Origin: Candidatus Geothermarchaeota archaeon
GTDB taxonomy: Archaea; Thermoproteota; Nitrososphaeria; Geothermarchaeales; JDFR-13
NCBI GenBank assembly: GCA_015523545.1
Contig: WAKB01000001.1
Coordinates: forward strand, 130,159 to 194,158
Direction: 5' to 3'
Length of the DNA: 64,000 bases
In this document: positions 29,987 through 38,503 of the stretch, one piece after another
How the letters are laid out: every line of letters starts with the position of its first letter
Numbering within the stretch: position 1 is the stretch's first letter
Program-made: the position numbers and the translations under genes
Notes under the pieces: generated by a model
Told to the model about the DNA's origin: nothing
The model's database searches: none
The model's input: the letters and a program-made list of their open reading frames with translations, nothing else

Positions 29987-31139
29987 ACTCCTCGGCACTC
30001 CTAATCTCTTCACCAACAGAGGCGGGCCCGGTCTCGACAAGCTCCCTAACCATATCCACCTCGTGGTGGACACCGTTCACCATGAATACCAGGAGACCAT
30101 CATTACTAGCAATCTCCCTGAACATGTCCTCAGGCTCCAGGTCGTAGAACTCAACAGCCTTACCACCCAGAACCTCCTTCACCTTCCTATAATACCTACC
30201 AGCCAGGAAGACCTTCTCCACACGGGTATCCCTGAAGATATCCTCGAAGAAGGGGATGAAGAAACTAGTCCTATCCGCCCTGTCTCCCCTGAAATACGCG
30301 AAGATATAGATGGGGCCGGAGTAGTTCCTCTTCAAATAGTTGTAGACCATCCTGGTCGAGGATGGGTCGTTCACCTTGGCTATATCTATGTACTTGAAGC
30401 CCCAGGGACTATACCTCGGCCTAAGCCTAGCCATGATATGGTGAACTATATGGTTGAACTCGGCCATCGAGAGGGGCTCCATACCCATTATGTCTAGGAG
30501 CTCCTGAACAATGTATACCCTCTCAATACCCAGTATATCCAGCTGCCCCTCAGGGACATCGACAACCCTAAGCTCAACCCCATACTTAATCGCATACTCC
30601 TCGAGGATTGGATACGTGGCCTCGAAGTTCTCCCTAATCGTCTCAGCATAGATAACGTACTCAAGGTCGTAGAACTGGCTCGCAAAAGTATGAGCCATCT
30701 CCTCCAGAGTCTCACCTAGCTCCGCATGCTCAAGCCTAATATTGGGTATTACCTCTATATTCGGCCTAAAGATCCTATGTATAACACCATTCGTATACTT
30801 CCTGATACTCTGGTTCTCAAACACGTAGATATCTGCGGGGAACTCTGCGATAATACCTCCATTCTCCCAGTCCAGCATAGGGTTCTTAGGCTTATCCCCC
30901 CTGTCAATAACCCACTCCTGACCATCATATCTGAAGCGGGGCCTATCCCCAGTCACCTTACCGAGAACCTTTACCCCAGACTCTCCCAGCCGATTATAAA
31001 GAACATCATAGATATCTAGGACAAGACCGGTCTTCCCCCTGCTACCAGAGACAAGGATCCTATAGATGGAGCGCCTAAGGTTCTCCCTATATCTAGCCAA
31101 CATACCATTAGCCAGGGGGCGTACCTTGTAAATATTCAA
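29958..31139 (-). CDS. PgsB/CapB-like poly-gamma-glutamate synthase catalytic subunit homolog (Mur-ligase-like); TTG start
   Basis: RILVSGSRGKTGLV (cf. NGxRGKST), NIRLEHAELGETLEEMAHTFASQF (cf. EDHxDxMGxTLDEIAxAF), DIAKVNDPSSTRMVYNYL and YFRGDRADRTSFFIPFFEDIF (cf. AANDASSTLxIW, NCRADRVDRTQQF). Confidence 0.8.
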   Translation of the reverse strand: MNIYKVRPLANGMLARYRENLRRSIYRILVSGSRGKTGLVLDIYDVLYNRLGESGVKVLGKVTGDRPRFRYDGQEWVIDRGDKPKNPMLDWENGGIIAEFPADIYVFENQSIRKYTNGVIHRIFRPNIEVIPNIRLEHAELGETLEEMAHTFASQFYDLEYVIYAETIRENFEATYPILEEYAIKYGVELRVVDVPEGQLDILGIERVYIVQELLDIMGMEPLSMAEFNHIVHHIMARLRPRYSPWGFKYIDIAKVNDPSSTRMVYNYLKRNYSGPIYIFAYFRGDRADRTSFFIPFFEDIFRDTRVEKVFLAGRYYRKVKEVLGGKAVEFYDLEPEDMFREIASNDGLLVFMVNGVHHEVDMVRELVETGPASVGEEIRSAEESREKSGEPL

Positions 31140-31229
31140 TTCTGGTTACCTCCCTAATCCTCGAACCAGGGGGATAGGAAACTAATGCTCCTCCATAAAT
31201 ATATAAATGGATACCAGTTCTGTACCACC

Positions 31230-31703
31230 CTATATAGCTATAACCCCTGCCAAGATGTAGATGATAAGGGCTATAATTATCACGGTGAGGAACTCGGCCA
31301 TCCACACGAGGACAGGCTTCAGATAGTCACCGTTAGAGACGATCTCCTTATGCATGTTATAGGCGATAATCCCACCGATTAGTGAGGTGAATGCGGTTGA
31401 TATCTGAGTACCTATCCAGTTATACGTACTAAGGAAGACGATCATACTGATGAATGCTGCCACGTAGAATGCACGCCTACCATATATCAGGTACCTGTCA
31501 TGGACAATCTCAAGTGCAACCACCGCCAGAGATATGGCGAGTCCTGTAGAGAGGATTATCGCTGGCTCCTTAACCACGTATATAACGAGGAAGGGCGTGG
31601 CTATCACACCTCCCACCGCGGTTCTAAACTTGATATAGTAGAGATAGCCCACGACGAAGCCGAGCATGAGGACTAGTATGTCCAGTGCCAAGACATGTTC
31701 CAT
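31230..31703 (-). CDS. PgsC/CapC-like membrane subunit homolog
   Basis: 157 aa, about 5 TM; AVGGVIATPFLVIYVVKEP and HDRYLIYGRRAFYVAAF align with PgsC AGLVVPGYLALVFNQP and FMILYGRRKFAATL; adjacent to the PgsB-like gene. Confidence 0.72.
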   Translation of the reverse strand: MEHVLALDILVLMLGFVVGYLYYIKFRTAVGGVIATPFLVIYVVKEPAIILSTGLAISLAVVALEIVHDRYLIYGRRAFYVAAFISMIVFLSTYNWIGTQISTAFTSLIGGIIAYNMHKEIVSNGDYLKPVLVWMAEFLTVIIIALIIYILAGVIAI

Positions 31704-31791
31704 GGTTACACCTTCCTCCCCACCTCAATACAGCCCCATAAATATAAGGACGAGCCTCATATATCACTCTCCCCAATCCATCTAGACAGGG

Positions 31792-32337
31792 ATGAGGATA
31801 ATTGTATATGCAGAGCCCATAGGGATCGAGCGGAAAGACGTCAGGGAAGCGCTCTCAAAAGCCGGTATAGAGGCGGGACACATCATCCTAAGGACGGACT
31901 ACGACCATATCGAGATAGATCTAGAAGTAGATGCTGATCCCAAAAGTATCCTAACCGTACTAAAGGGTATAGGGGTTAGGCCCCAGGGAATATCCGTAAT
32001 AGAAGAGGACGGAGACGATGCAGATATAGATCCTATCCAGACCTTCCTAGAATACTTTGCTAGAGGGTGGTTCTGGGAGATCCATGAGAAACTCGAGAAG
32101 ATATGGAGGAGGAGTGGAGATCCCTTCTTAAGAGGCCTAATACTGGCCACAATACCCTACGTAAAGCAGCAGATGAGGCAGTACGACAAGGTATGGGAAG
32201 CGATCGAGAGGCTGGAGAGATACGCAGCGGAGAGGGGCGATGAACGGCTAACCTGCCTAGCAAAGGAGATGAAGAAGGGATATAGAGACGGTAGGCTATC
32301 CCGGATAGACCCTAGGAGATGCCTCTCTAGACCTTGA
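31792..32337 (+). CDS. DUF309-like domain protein with N-terminal extension
   Basis: FARGWFWEIHEKLEKIWRRSGDPFLRGLILATIPYVKQQM. Confidence 0.75.
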   Translation: MRIIVYAEPIGIERKDVREALSKAGIEAGHIILRTDYDHIEIDLEVDADPKSILTVLKGIGVRPQGISVIEEDGDDADIDPIQTFLEYFARGWFWEIHEKLEKIWRRSGDPFLRGLILATIPYVKQQMRQYDKVWEAIERLERYAAERGDERLTCLAKEMKKGYRDGRLSRIDPRRCLSRP

Positions 32338-32500
32338 CCTCTGCCTGCGGCGCCTTGAACCCTATCTTGGCATGGGTACCATCACAGAATGGCTTCTTAT
32401 TGCTACCTCCACATCTACAGAGCGCAGCTACCACCTTACCCTCCTTCATCACTAGGTAGGGACCATTCTCCTTAGCAACGATGACTACATCATCTGCCAT
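32327..32500 (-). CDS. CDGSH iron-sulfur domain protein (57 aa), below the ORF-track size cut
   Basis: Manual translation: MADDVVIVAKENGPYLVMKEGKVVAALCRCGGSNKKPFCDGTHAKIGFKAPQAEVKV; CxCx(2)Sx(3)PxCDGTH signature. Confidence 0.93.
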   Translation of the reverse strand: MADDVVIVAKENGPYLVMKEGKVVAALCRCGGSNKKPFCDGTHAKIGFKAPQAEVKV

Positions 32501-32547
32501 ATAACCACCACCAAATAATTAGTAGCACTACAAAGTATTTATACTGG

Positions 32548-32919
32548 TCAGGACATCTGCTTAATCCACTCACCCACTATGTCATAGCCGTAGAGTTCCT
32601 CCAGCATCTTCCTACCCTCCTCTGTTATCTTGGCGGGTGTCCATGGAGGCTCCATGACAAGCTCTACATTGACCTCCCAATCCTCGCCCAGCGCCTCCTT
32701 AATAGCCGCCTCAGCATCATCGATTATGGCATATGCTACTGGACATCCTATCGAGGTTATCGTCATATCGACATGTACCTTCTTGTTCTCTACATCGATA
32801 TCGATCTTGTATACCAGGCCGAGGTCGTAGACATTGACGGGTATCTCAGGGTCGTGTACCTTCCTAAGGGCCTCAACAATTTTCCTTTCAACCTCAGCCC
32901 TATCCATCCTCTCCCCCAC
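32548..32919 (-). CDS. MIP18/DUF59-family (SufT-like) Fe-S assembly protein
   Basis: KVHDPEIPVNVYDLGLVYKIDI, MTITSIGCPVAYAIIDDAEAAIKEAL, VMEPPWTPAKITEEGRKML. Confidence 0.93.
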   Translation of the reverse strand: MGERMDRAEVERKIVEALRKVHDPEIPVNVYDLGLVYKIDIDVENKKVHVDMTITSIGCPVAYAIIDDAEAAIKEALGEDWEVNVELVMEPPWTPAKITEEGRKMLEELYGYDIVGEWIKQMS

Positions 32920-32992
32920 CCTAATTCTATAACCCCGTTATATGATATAAACCGGGCAAGCTATTTTTGACAGGTAATATAATATATGTACT

Positions 32993-34138
32993 ATGCCTGG
33001 GGATGAGGAGATCCTACCCATCAAGGGAGATGAGAAACTTCTTACCGACCCGGTCCTGATACATAACGGGAGGATCTACAAGAGGGTGGACTTCGGATGG
33101 GAGAAGGATATATCCGCATATCTACAGAGGAATAAGAAGATCCTAAGCAGGATCTTCGGCGAGGGAAGCATATTCATCCCTACAGAGAGGATCATCGGGA
33201 AGAGTAGCAAGATAATGACGGATGCCCTCCTCCTAAAGACGGGTAGGAACAGGATGGAGATATGGGTGGTAGAGGTAGACATGCTTAGACATGGCGTCAA
33301 CAGCCATATCAAGGACCAGGTATTGAAGATGAACGAGGCCCTGAAGCAGGTCGACCCCGCATCACTAGCCTTCAAGATCTACGAGGAGCTTAGGCGAAAC
33401 AGATACATGTTCCAGAAGATCAGGGAGGAGGTACTGGGCCAGAGGAGGGATAAGGAAGATCTACTCCCCAAGATCAAGGAGGCCGTGGAGAAGATGTCCC
33501 AGAACATAATACTAATCATCGACAAGGTAAACACCGACCTCCTAAGGGCTGTAGAGGAGATTAGGAAGAGCAGGAGGAACGTCGAGCTCATCATTATACA
33601 GCGCTTCGTCGATATAGACCGGGTGGATGGAGACGGGTCGGAGATATTCCTGATCACCCCACTGAGGGGGAGTGAGGCTGAGAAGACCCGGATAGATACG
33701 AAGAGCCTCGTGAAGAGGAGGATGGATAAGTATTGGAACACTACCTTGAAGGAGGTACGTAGACTAGGATGTGAGACTAGGAGGAAGGAGGTGAAGAAGA
33801 CGAGGTATTACATAGCGGTTGTAGAGGATAGGCCTATACTCGTGATGAGGAAGATGAGGAAGAAGGGTGGGGTAGAGGTATGGATAGACACCGAGCTTGT
33901 CGACGACGAGACTATTAGGGAGCTCTCAATACCCAGGAGGATAGTAAAGACCGGTAGGAGCAAGCTATTCAAGAAGCTCCTCGAGGATAAGACCTGGAGG
34001 GAGGCCTACAACTTCACCAGTAAGGAGGTTCCCATACCTCGTATGCTAGAGCTGCTCAAGAGGGCAATAGAGAGGGTTAGGAGGACTGGAGACGCCGGAG
34101 CTCCTCAAGAACCTCATCAACATGTCCAGCAACCCTGA
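32993..34138 (+). CDS. Predicted PD-(D/E)XK-like nuclease, orphan
   Basis: IMTDALLLKTGRNRMEIWVVEVDMLRHGVNSHIKDQVLKM resembles the D...(I/V)VEVEL...H...HIxxQ core of PD-(D/E)XK proteins. Confidence 0.5.
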   Translation: MPGDEEILPIKGDEKLLTDPVLIHNGRIYKRVDFGWEKDISAYLQRNKKILSRIFGEGSIFIPTERIIGKSSKIMTDALLLKTGRNRMEIWVVEVDMLRHGVNSHIKDQVLKMNEALKQVDPASLAFKIYEELRRNRYMFQKIREEVLGQRRDKEDLLPKIKEAVEKMSQNIILIIDKVNTDLLRAVEEIRKSRRNVELIIIQRFVDIDRVDGDGSEIFLITPLRGSEAEKTRIDTKSLVKRRMDKYWNTTLKEVRRLGCETRRKEVKKTRYYIAVVEDRPILVMRKMRKKGGVEVWIDTELVDDETIRELSIPRRIVKTGRSKLFKKLLEDKTWREAYNFTSKEVPIPRMLELLKRAIERVRRTGDAGAPQEPHQHVQQP

Positions 34139-34553
34139 CATTCCTCCATATCCTCCTGATCCTACCCTCAGGGTCTATCAGGAAGGTAGACCTTATCACG
34201 CCTAGATACTCCTTCCCAAACCTCTTCTTGATCCCCAGGACACCATACTTCTCCAAGACCTTCCTCTCCACATCGCTGAGCAGTATTACCTTCAGCCTAT
34301 GCCTCTCCCTAAACTTCCTATGGCTCTCGACCGGGTCAGGGCTCACACCTATGACCACCGCCCCGAGGCTGAGGAAGTCGTTGAGCCTACTGGTGAAGTC
34401 CACTGCCTCACGGGTACAGCCCGAGGTGTTGTCCTTGGGGTAGAAGTATAGAACCACCCACCTCCCCCTAAAGTCTCTTAGACAGACCTCCCTACCCTCA
34501 TCAGATGGGAGGCAGAAGTCTGGGGCCTCCATACCCTCAATAACAGTCGTCAC
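34077..34553 (-). CDS. bcp: Peroxiredoxin (Bcp/PrxQ type)
   Basis: GMEAPDFCLPSDEGREVCLRDFRGRWVVLYFYPKDNTSGCTREAVDF. Confidence 0.95.
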   Translation of the reverse strand: MTTVIEGMEAPDFCLPSDEGREVCLRDFRGRWVVLYFYPKDNTSGCTREAVDFTSRLNDFLSLGAVVIGVSPDPVESHRKFRERHRLKVILLSDVERKVLEKYGVLGIKKRFGKEYLGVIRSTFLIDPEGRIRRIWRNVRVAGHVDEVLEELRRLQSS

Positions 34554-34602
34554 GATTACTCACCACATAGCTATATGGATGGGCTGGATAGAAATATAGG
34601 GT

Positions 34603-35886
34603 CTATCCATAGACAGTTATGGTCTCAACCATCTCCACACCCTTCATCTCCCTACCTAGGAAGACACCTATGACGCCTAATAGATGGACCAAGGCGAAGA
34701 GTGTGAAGACGATGTACCAATCCATACCCAGGAATGGAACCACGGTAGCCCCGAGTATACCCCCTATCCTCCCGAAGAACCCAGCCCAGCTAGATCCCAA
34801 GCCCCTGATATGGGTGGGGTACTGCTCAGGCGTATAGGTGTATAGCGCCGCCCACGCACCGAGGTCGAAGAAACTCAGTATTATCCCGTATAGATAAAGC
34901 TCGAGGACAGTCCTACTAGAGGCGAAGAGGAATGAGGAGAGGGCCGTCGCGGCTAGGTATATTCCTAGTACACGCCTCCTACCCACCCTGTCCACCAGTA
35001 GTACGGCGCTGAAGTAGCCGGGTAACTGGGCAAGTGTGATGACTAGTAGGTAGGTGAACCTGTTACCAGCTATATACTCCCCTATCTCTGGGGATATACT
35101 GCCGAGCATCGAGGGGAGCCATATGAAGATTCCGTAGTAGCCCATCGTTATGGAGAACCACGTTATCCATAGGCCTATCGACTCCCGGCGATATCTCGAT
35201 AGGAGGAGCCTCACAGACTCTAGCCAGGAGAGCCTCCTTTCCTCAACCTCTGGTAGGGGAACGCCGTATATGGTGGCGAGCCTAGAGGCCTCCTCCCTAC
35301 GGCCAAGCATCTTTAGGAAGCGGAGGGACTCGGGTAGCCTGGCTATGGAGCCTAGGAAGACGATTATTGAGAGGCCACCGGCGAGGAACATGTAGAGCCT
35401 CCAGTCGCCACTACTGAAGACCGTGAAGTAGGACAGTATTAGGGCGGATAGCCAGCCCACCGCCCAGAAGCTCTCGACCAGGCTGATGTTACGCCCCCTA
35501 TGCTCAGGGCTGCTATACTCGGCTACGAGTGATGCTATTATGGGGAGCGCCCCACCAACCCCGAAGCCCGTGGCAACCCTGAACAGTATCAAGGACTCTG
35601 CACTAGGCGCCAGGCCGGCTAGGAGGGTAGCCAGGGAATGTATAGCTGCATAGATCCCTATGATCCTACGCCTCCCAACCCTGTCTGCCAGGAAGCCTGA
35701 GGTAAAGGCTCCTATAAGCATCCCTATGTTTGCACCGCCACCTATTAGGCTCTTGATAAGGGGCTCCTCGATAGATAGGCTGCTAATGATTGGGCGTAGG
35801 CTGAAGCTTATCACACCCACGTTCTGGGACGATATGAGCCATAGGAGCCCAGCCAGGACTACTATCCTAAGCTCCCCCCTCATCAC
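34603..35886 (-). CDS. MFS transporter, sugar-porter-like
   Basis: GFLADRVGRRRIIGIYAAIHS, RVATGFGVGGALPIIASLVAEYSSPEHRGR, second DRVGRRRVLGIY repeat. Confidence 0.92.
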   Translation of the reverse strand: MMRGELRIVVLAGLLWLISSQNVGVISFSLRPIISSLSIEEPLIKSLIGGGANIGMLIGAFTSGFLADRVGRRRIIGIYAAIHSLATLLAGLAPSAESLILFRVATGFGVGGALPIIASLVAEYSSPEHRGRNISLVESFWAVGWLSALILSYFTVFSSGDWRLYMFLAGGLSIIVFLGSIARLPESLRFLKMLGRREEASRLATIYGVPLPEVEERRLSWLESVRLLLSRYRRESIGLWITWFSITMGYYGIFIWLPSMLGSISPEIGEYIAGNRFTYLLVITLAQLPGYFSAVLLVDRVGRRRVLGIYLAATALSSFLFASSRTVLELYLYGIILSFFDLGAWAALYTYTPEQYPTHIRGLGSSWAGFFGRIGGILGATVVPFLGMDWYIVFTLFALVHLLGVIGVFLGREMKGVEMVETITVYG

Positions 35887-35968
35887 CAGGTCAGCAATAT
35901 ACTGTCCATAGCCTTAAAACCTAGGCTACACATAATCACTACTCCAAACCCAGTATCACGGATGGGGG

Positions 35969-38122
35969 TCAGAGACCCCGCAGAGAGTTGATGAGTAGGC
36001 TGGTGACGCTGAGGACCATGAATATCATCGCCCAGTAGGGCTGTATAAGGCCTAGAGCGGCTAGTGGGATCCCAAGCCCATTATAGATAAAGGCGACGAA
36101 TAGGTTGGTCCTAGTCCTACCATACATCCGCCTCGAGAGCCTGAAGAGATCAACCAGCCTATCGAACCTATCGCTTACAATCAACACATCACTATTCACA
36201 GCGGTTATGTCAGACCCAACACCGAAGGCTACACCCACATCAGCCAAGGTGACTGAGGGGGCGTCATTGAAACCGTCGCCAACCATGACCACTCTATACC
36301 CCCTTGCCTGTAGACTCCTCACGATACCAGCCTTCTCCCCAGGCTTTAGACCCGATCTATACCAGTCCAGGTTAAGACCTTTAACTAGCCTACTCGTACT
36401 CTCCTCAGAATCTCCCGTTATAAGAGCTACACCCGATACATACTGCCTCAGCTCTTCAACCGCATTAGCCACATCCTCCCTAAGAACATCCGAGAGGTAG
36501 AAGTACCCAGCCAATACACCGTCGATAGCTATATAGACCGTTCTAACCCCCTCCTCGCCAGCCACATCGACACTAACCCCTATGCTGTCCATAAACTCCC
36601 TACTCCCTATAGCCACCCAATGTCCATCTACCCTACCCTTGATCCCCATACCGGGAACTACCTCTATGCCAGAAACCTCTCCACAATCAATCTCCCCAAG
36701 CCTCTCAAGGATATAGCTATAGATAGCCTCAGCTACAGGGTGTCGGGAATAGCTCTCCAGACAACCCGCCACCCTAAGCAGCTCATCTACACCGAATCCG
36801 TTAAGTGCCCCAAGCCCCACCACTCTCGGCCTACCAAGAGTAATGGTACCCGTCTTATCCACGAGTAGGTATGGCCTCCCACTCAGGATCTCAATTGCCT
36901 CTCCATTCCTAATCAGGATCCCCCTCTCAGCGGCTACTCCGGAGCCCCTAATTATGGCGAGGGGTATGGCCATTCCTAGTGCACATGGATATCCCATGAC
37001 TAGGACCGTCATAAAGACATAGAGTGGTCTAACCCACTCCAATGTCTGGCCCAGGATTAACGGAGCGATACCCCAGAGAATTAGTGCGACCACTGCCGTG
37101 ATGAGGACGAAGGATATATACCTCTTTAATACACGGTCTAGGAGGCTCAGGATGGGCGGCTTGAGAGCCCTCGCCTCCCTGATATGCATGACTAGACGGT
37201 GGAGGAAGGAGTCTCTATACCTCCTCGTCACACTTATCTCCACAGGGTCAGACAGGTTGATGGAGCCTGAGACCACCTCATCCCCCCTATACTTATCCAC
37301 TGGTAGAGGCTCACCCGTAACGATGCTCTCATCGATAGATGCATAGCTGCTTAGCAGTATCCCATCCAGGGGTATAGACTCACCCCTATCCACGATAACC
37401 ACTTCACCTGGCTCCACATCCTCAACACCGACATATCTTACGGTTCCACCTCTCCTCACCCTAACAACTCTGGGACGATACCTTAGAAGCCTCCTAACAG
37501 CCTCGTCAGACTTCTTCCTAACATATGATGCCGAGTATCCACCCAACAGGTGATAAGTGGTCACAAATGAAGCTACTCCGAAGAAGTCTCCCGGCGGGTA
37601 GAAGCCTGTCAATAGACCGATGATGCCACCTAGGATCCCAGATAAACCTGTTAGGAACATGAGTACATGCTGGTTAAGGATCCCCCTGCGGAGTGAGTTG
37701 AGGGATATTACTATATATTCCCTACCCAGGAATAGGAAGTTAACCCCCGCTATAAGGCCCATAGCCACCGCTGCCTCCCTACCCAGAGTGCCGAGCCACA
37801 TACCCAGCATAAACAGTCCAGTGACTAATGAGAGCATCGTTGATATTAGTAGACGTCTCCTTAGAACCCTGTAGACCTTCTCGTACTCAGGTGGCTCATC
37901 AACATCTCTAAGCCTATATCCAAGGCCCTCTAGCAAAGCCTCTATCTCAGACCCATCCACCCTCTCAGGATCATACTTAATGTAGATCTCCTCATGGGCT
38001 ATACTGACATTATACTCCCTCACGCCATCAATACGGGAGAGGGCATCTTCAATATTCGAGACACAGAAGGAGCAGTGCAGCCCCTCAATCCTCCTATGTA
38101 TAACCCTCTCCCTTCTGCTCAC
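35969..38122 (-). CDS. Heavy-metal (Cu-like) P1B-type ATPase with N-terminal HMA domain and a YPC TM motif
   Basis: HMA LHCSFC; VDKTGTITLGRP, SRHPVAEAI, GDGFNDAPSV; TM6 GYPCALGMA; TM7/8 FIYNGLG and MVLSVTS. Confidence 0.93.
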   Translation of the reverse strand: MSRRERVIHRRIEGLHCSFCVSNIEDALSRIDGVREYNVSIAHEEIYIKYDPERVDGSEIEALLEGLGYRLRDVDEPPEYEKVYRVLRRRLLISTMLSLVTGLFMLGMWLGTLGREAAVAMGLIAGVNFLFLGREYIVISLNSLRRGILNQHVLMFLTGLSGILGGIIGLLTGFYPPGDFFGVASFVTTYHLLGGYSASYVRKKSDEAVRRLLRYRPRVVRVRRGGTVRYVGVEDVEPGEVVIVDRGESIPLDGILLSSYASIDESIVTGEPLPVDKYRGDEVVSGSINLSDPVEISVTRRYRDSFLHRLVMHIREARALKPPILSLLDRVLKRYISFVLITAVVALILWGIAPLILGQTLEWVRPLYVFMTVLVMGYPCALGMAIPLAIIRGSGVAAERGILIRNGEAIEILSGRPYLLVDKTGTITLGRPRVVGLGALNGFGVDELLRVAGCLESYSRHPVAEAIYSYILERLGEIDCGEVSGIEVVPGMGIKGRVDGHWVAIGSREFMDSIGVSVDVAGEEGVRTVYIAIDGVLAGYFYLSDVLREDVANAVEELRQYVSGVALITGDSEESTSRLVKGLNLDWYRSGLKPGEKAGIVRSLQARGYRVVMVGDGFNDAPSVTLADVGVAFGVGSDITAVNSDVLIVSDRFDRLVDLFRLSRRMYGRTRTNLFVAFIYNGLGIPLAALGLIQPYWAMIFMVLSVTSLLINSLRGL

Positions 38123-38146
38123 AACCTATAATCATAGTAAAACCAC

Positions 38147-38162
38147 TACAAATATATTTGTA
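38147..38162. promoter_or_regulatory. Perfect 16-bp palindrome TACAAATATATTTGTA between copZ-like and copA-like genes
   Basis: Read directly; 24 bp upstream of the P1B ATPase start; includes a TATA-like core. Confidence 0.6.
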
Positions 38163-38372
38163 TCAGTCCTCAGGACTGAAGCCTAGATCTCTTATAGCCC
38201 TGATCAGATCCTCCTTCGACACCTTTTCAGGGTCGTATCTAACCACTACACGTTTATCACTAAGGAGGACGCGTACTTCTGAGACCCCCTTTAAACTGGA
38301 TAGGGAGTCTCTTATATTAGCAGCACACGCCACACAATGCATATCTACAACCCTTATAGAGACCAACCTCAA
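38163..38372 (-). CDS. HMA-domain metallochaperone (CopZ-like); TTG start
   Basis: 69 aa, VDMHCVACAANIRDSLSSLKGVSEVRVLLSDKRVVVRYDPEKV. Confidence 0.9.
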   Translation of the reverse strand: MRLVSIRVVDMHCVACAANIRDSLSSLKGVSEVRVLLSDKRVVVRYDPEKVSKEDLIRAIRDLGFSPED

Positions 38373-38503
38373 CTCGGATCCCTACACCGCCCGATAATAT
38401 GGATGTGAATGGCCTACAAGGTATATAGACATTTATATTAGACCCATGATGAGTGTCCTAGTATATACCGTGTATCGCCTGTAGAGGTCGGAGGTGTTGC
38501 GAG

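Noticed and set aside
31108-31305. 65-aa minus ORF between and overlapping the capC/capB-like genes
   Set aside because: Runs through the TATA-like and hairpin leader, overlaps capC out of frame, and has unnatural composition; better explained as non-coding leader
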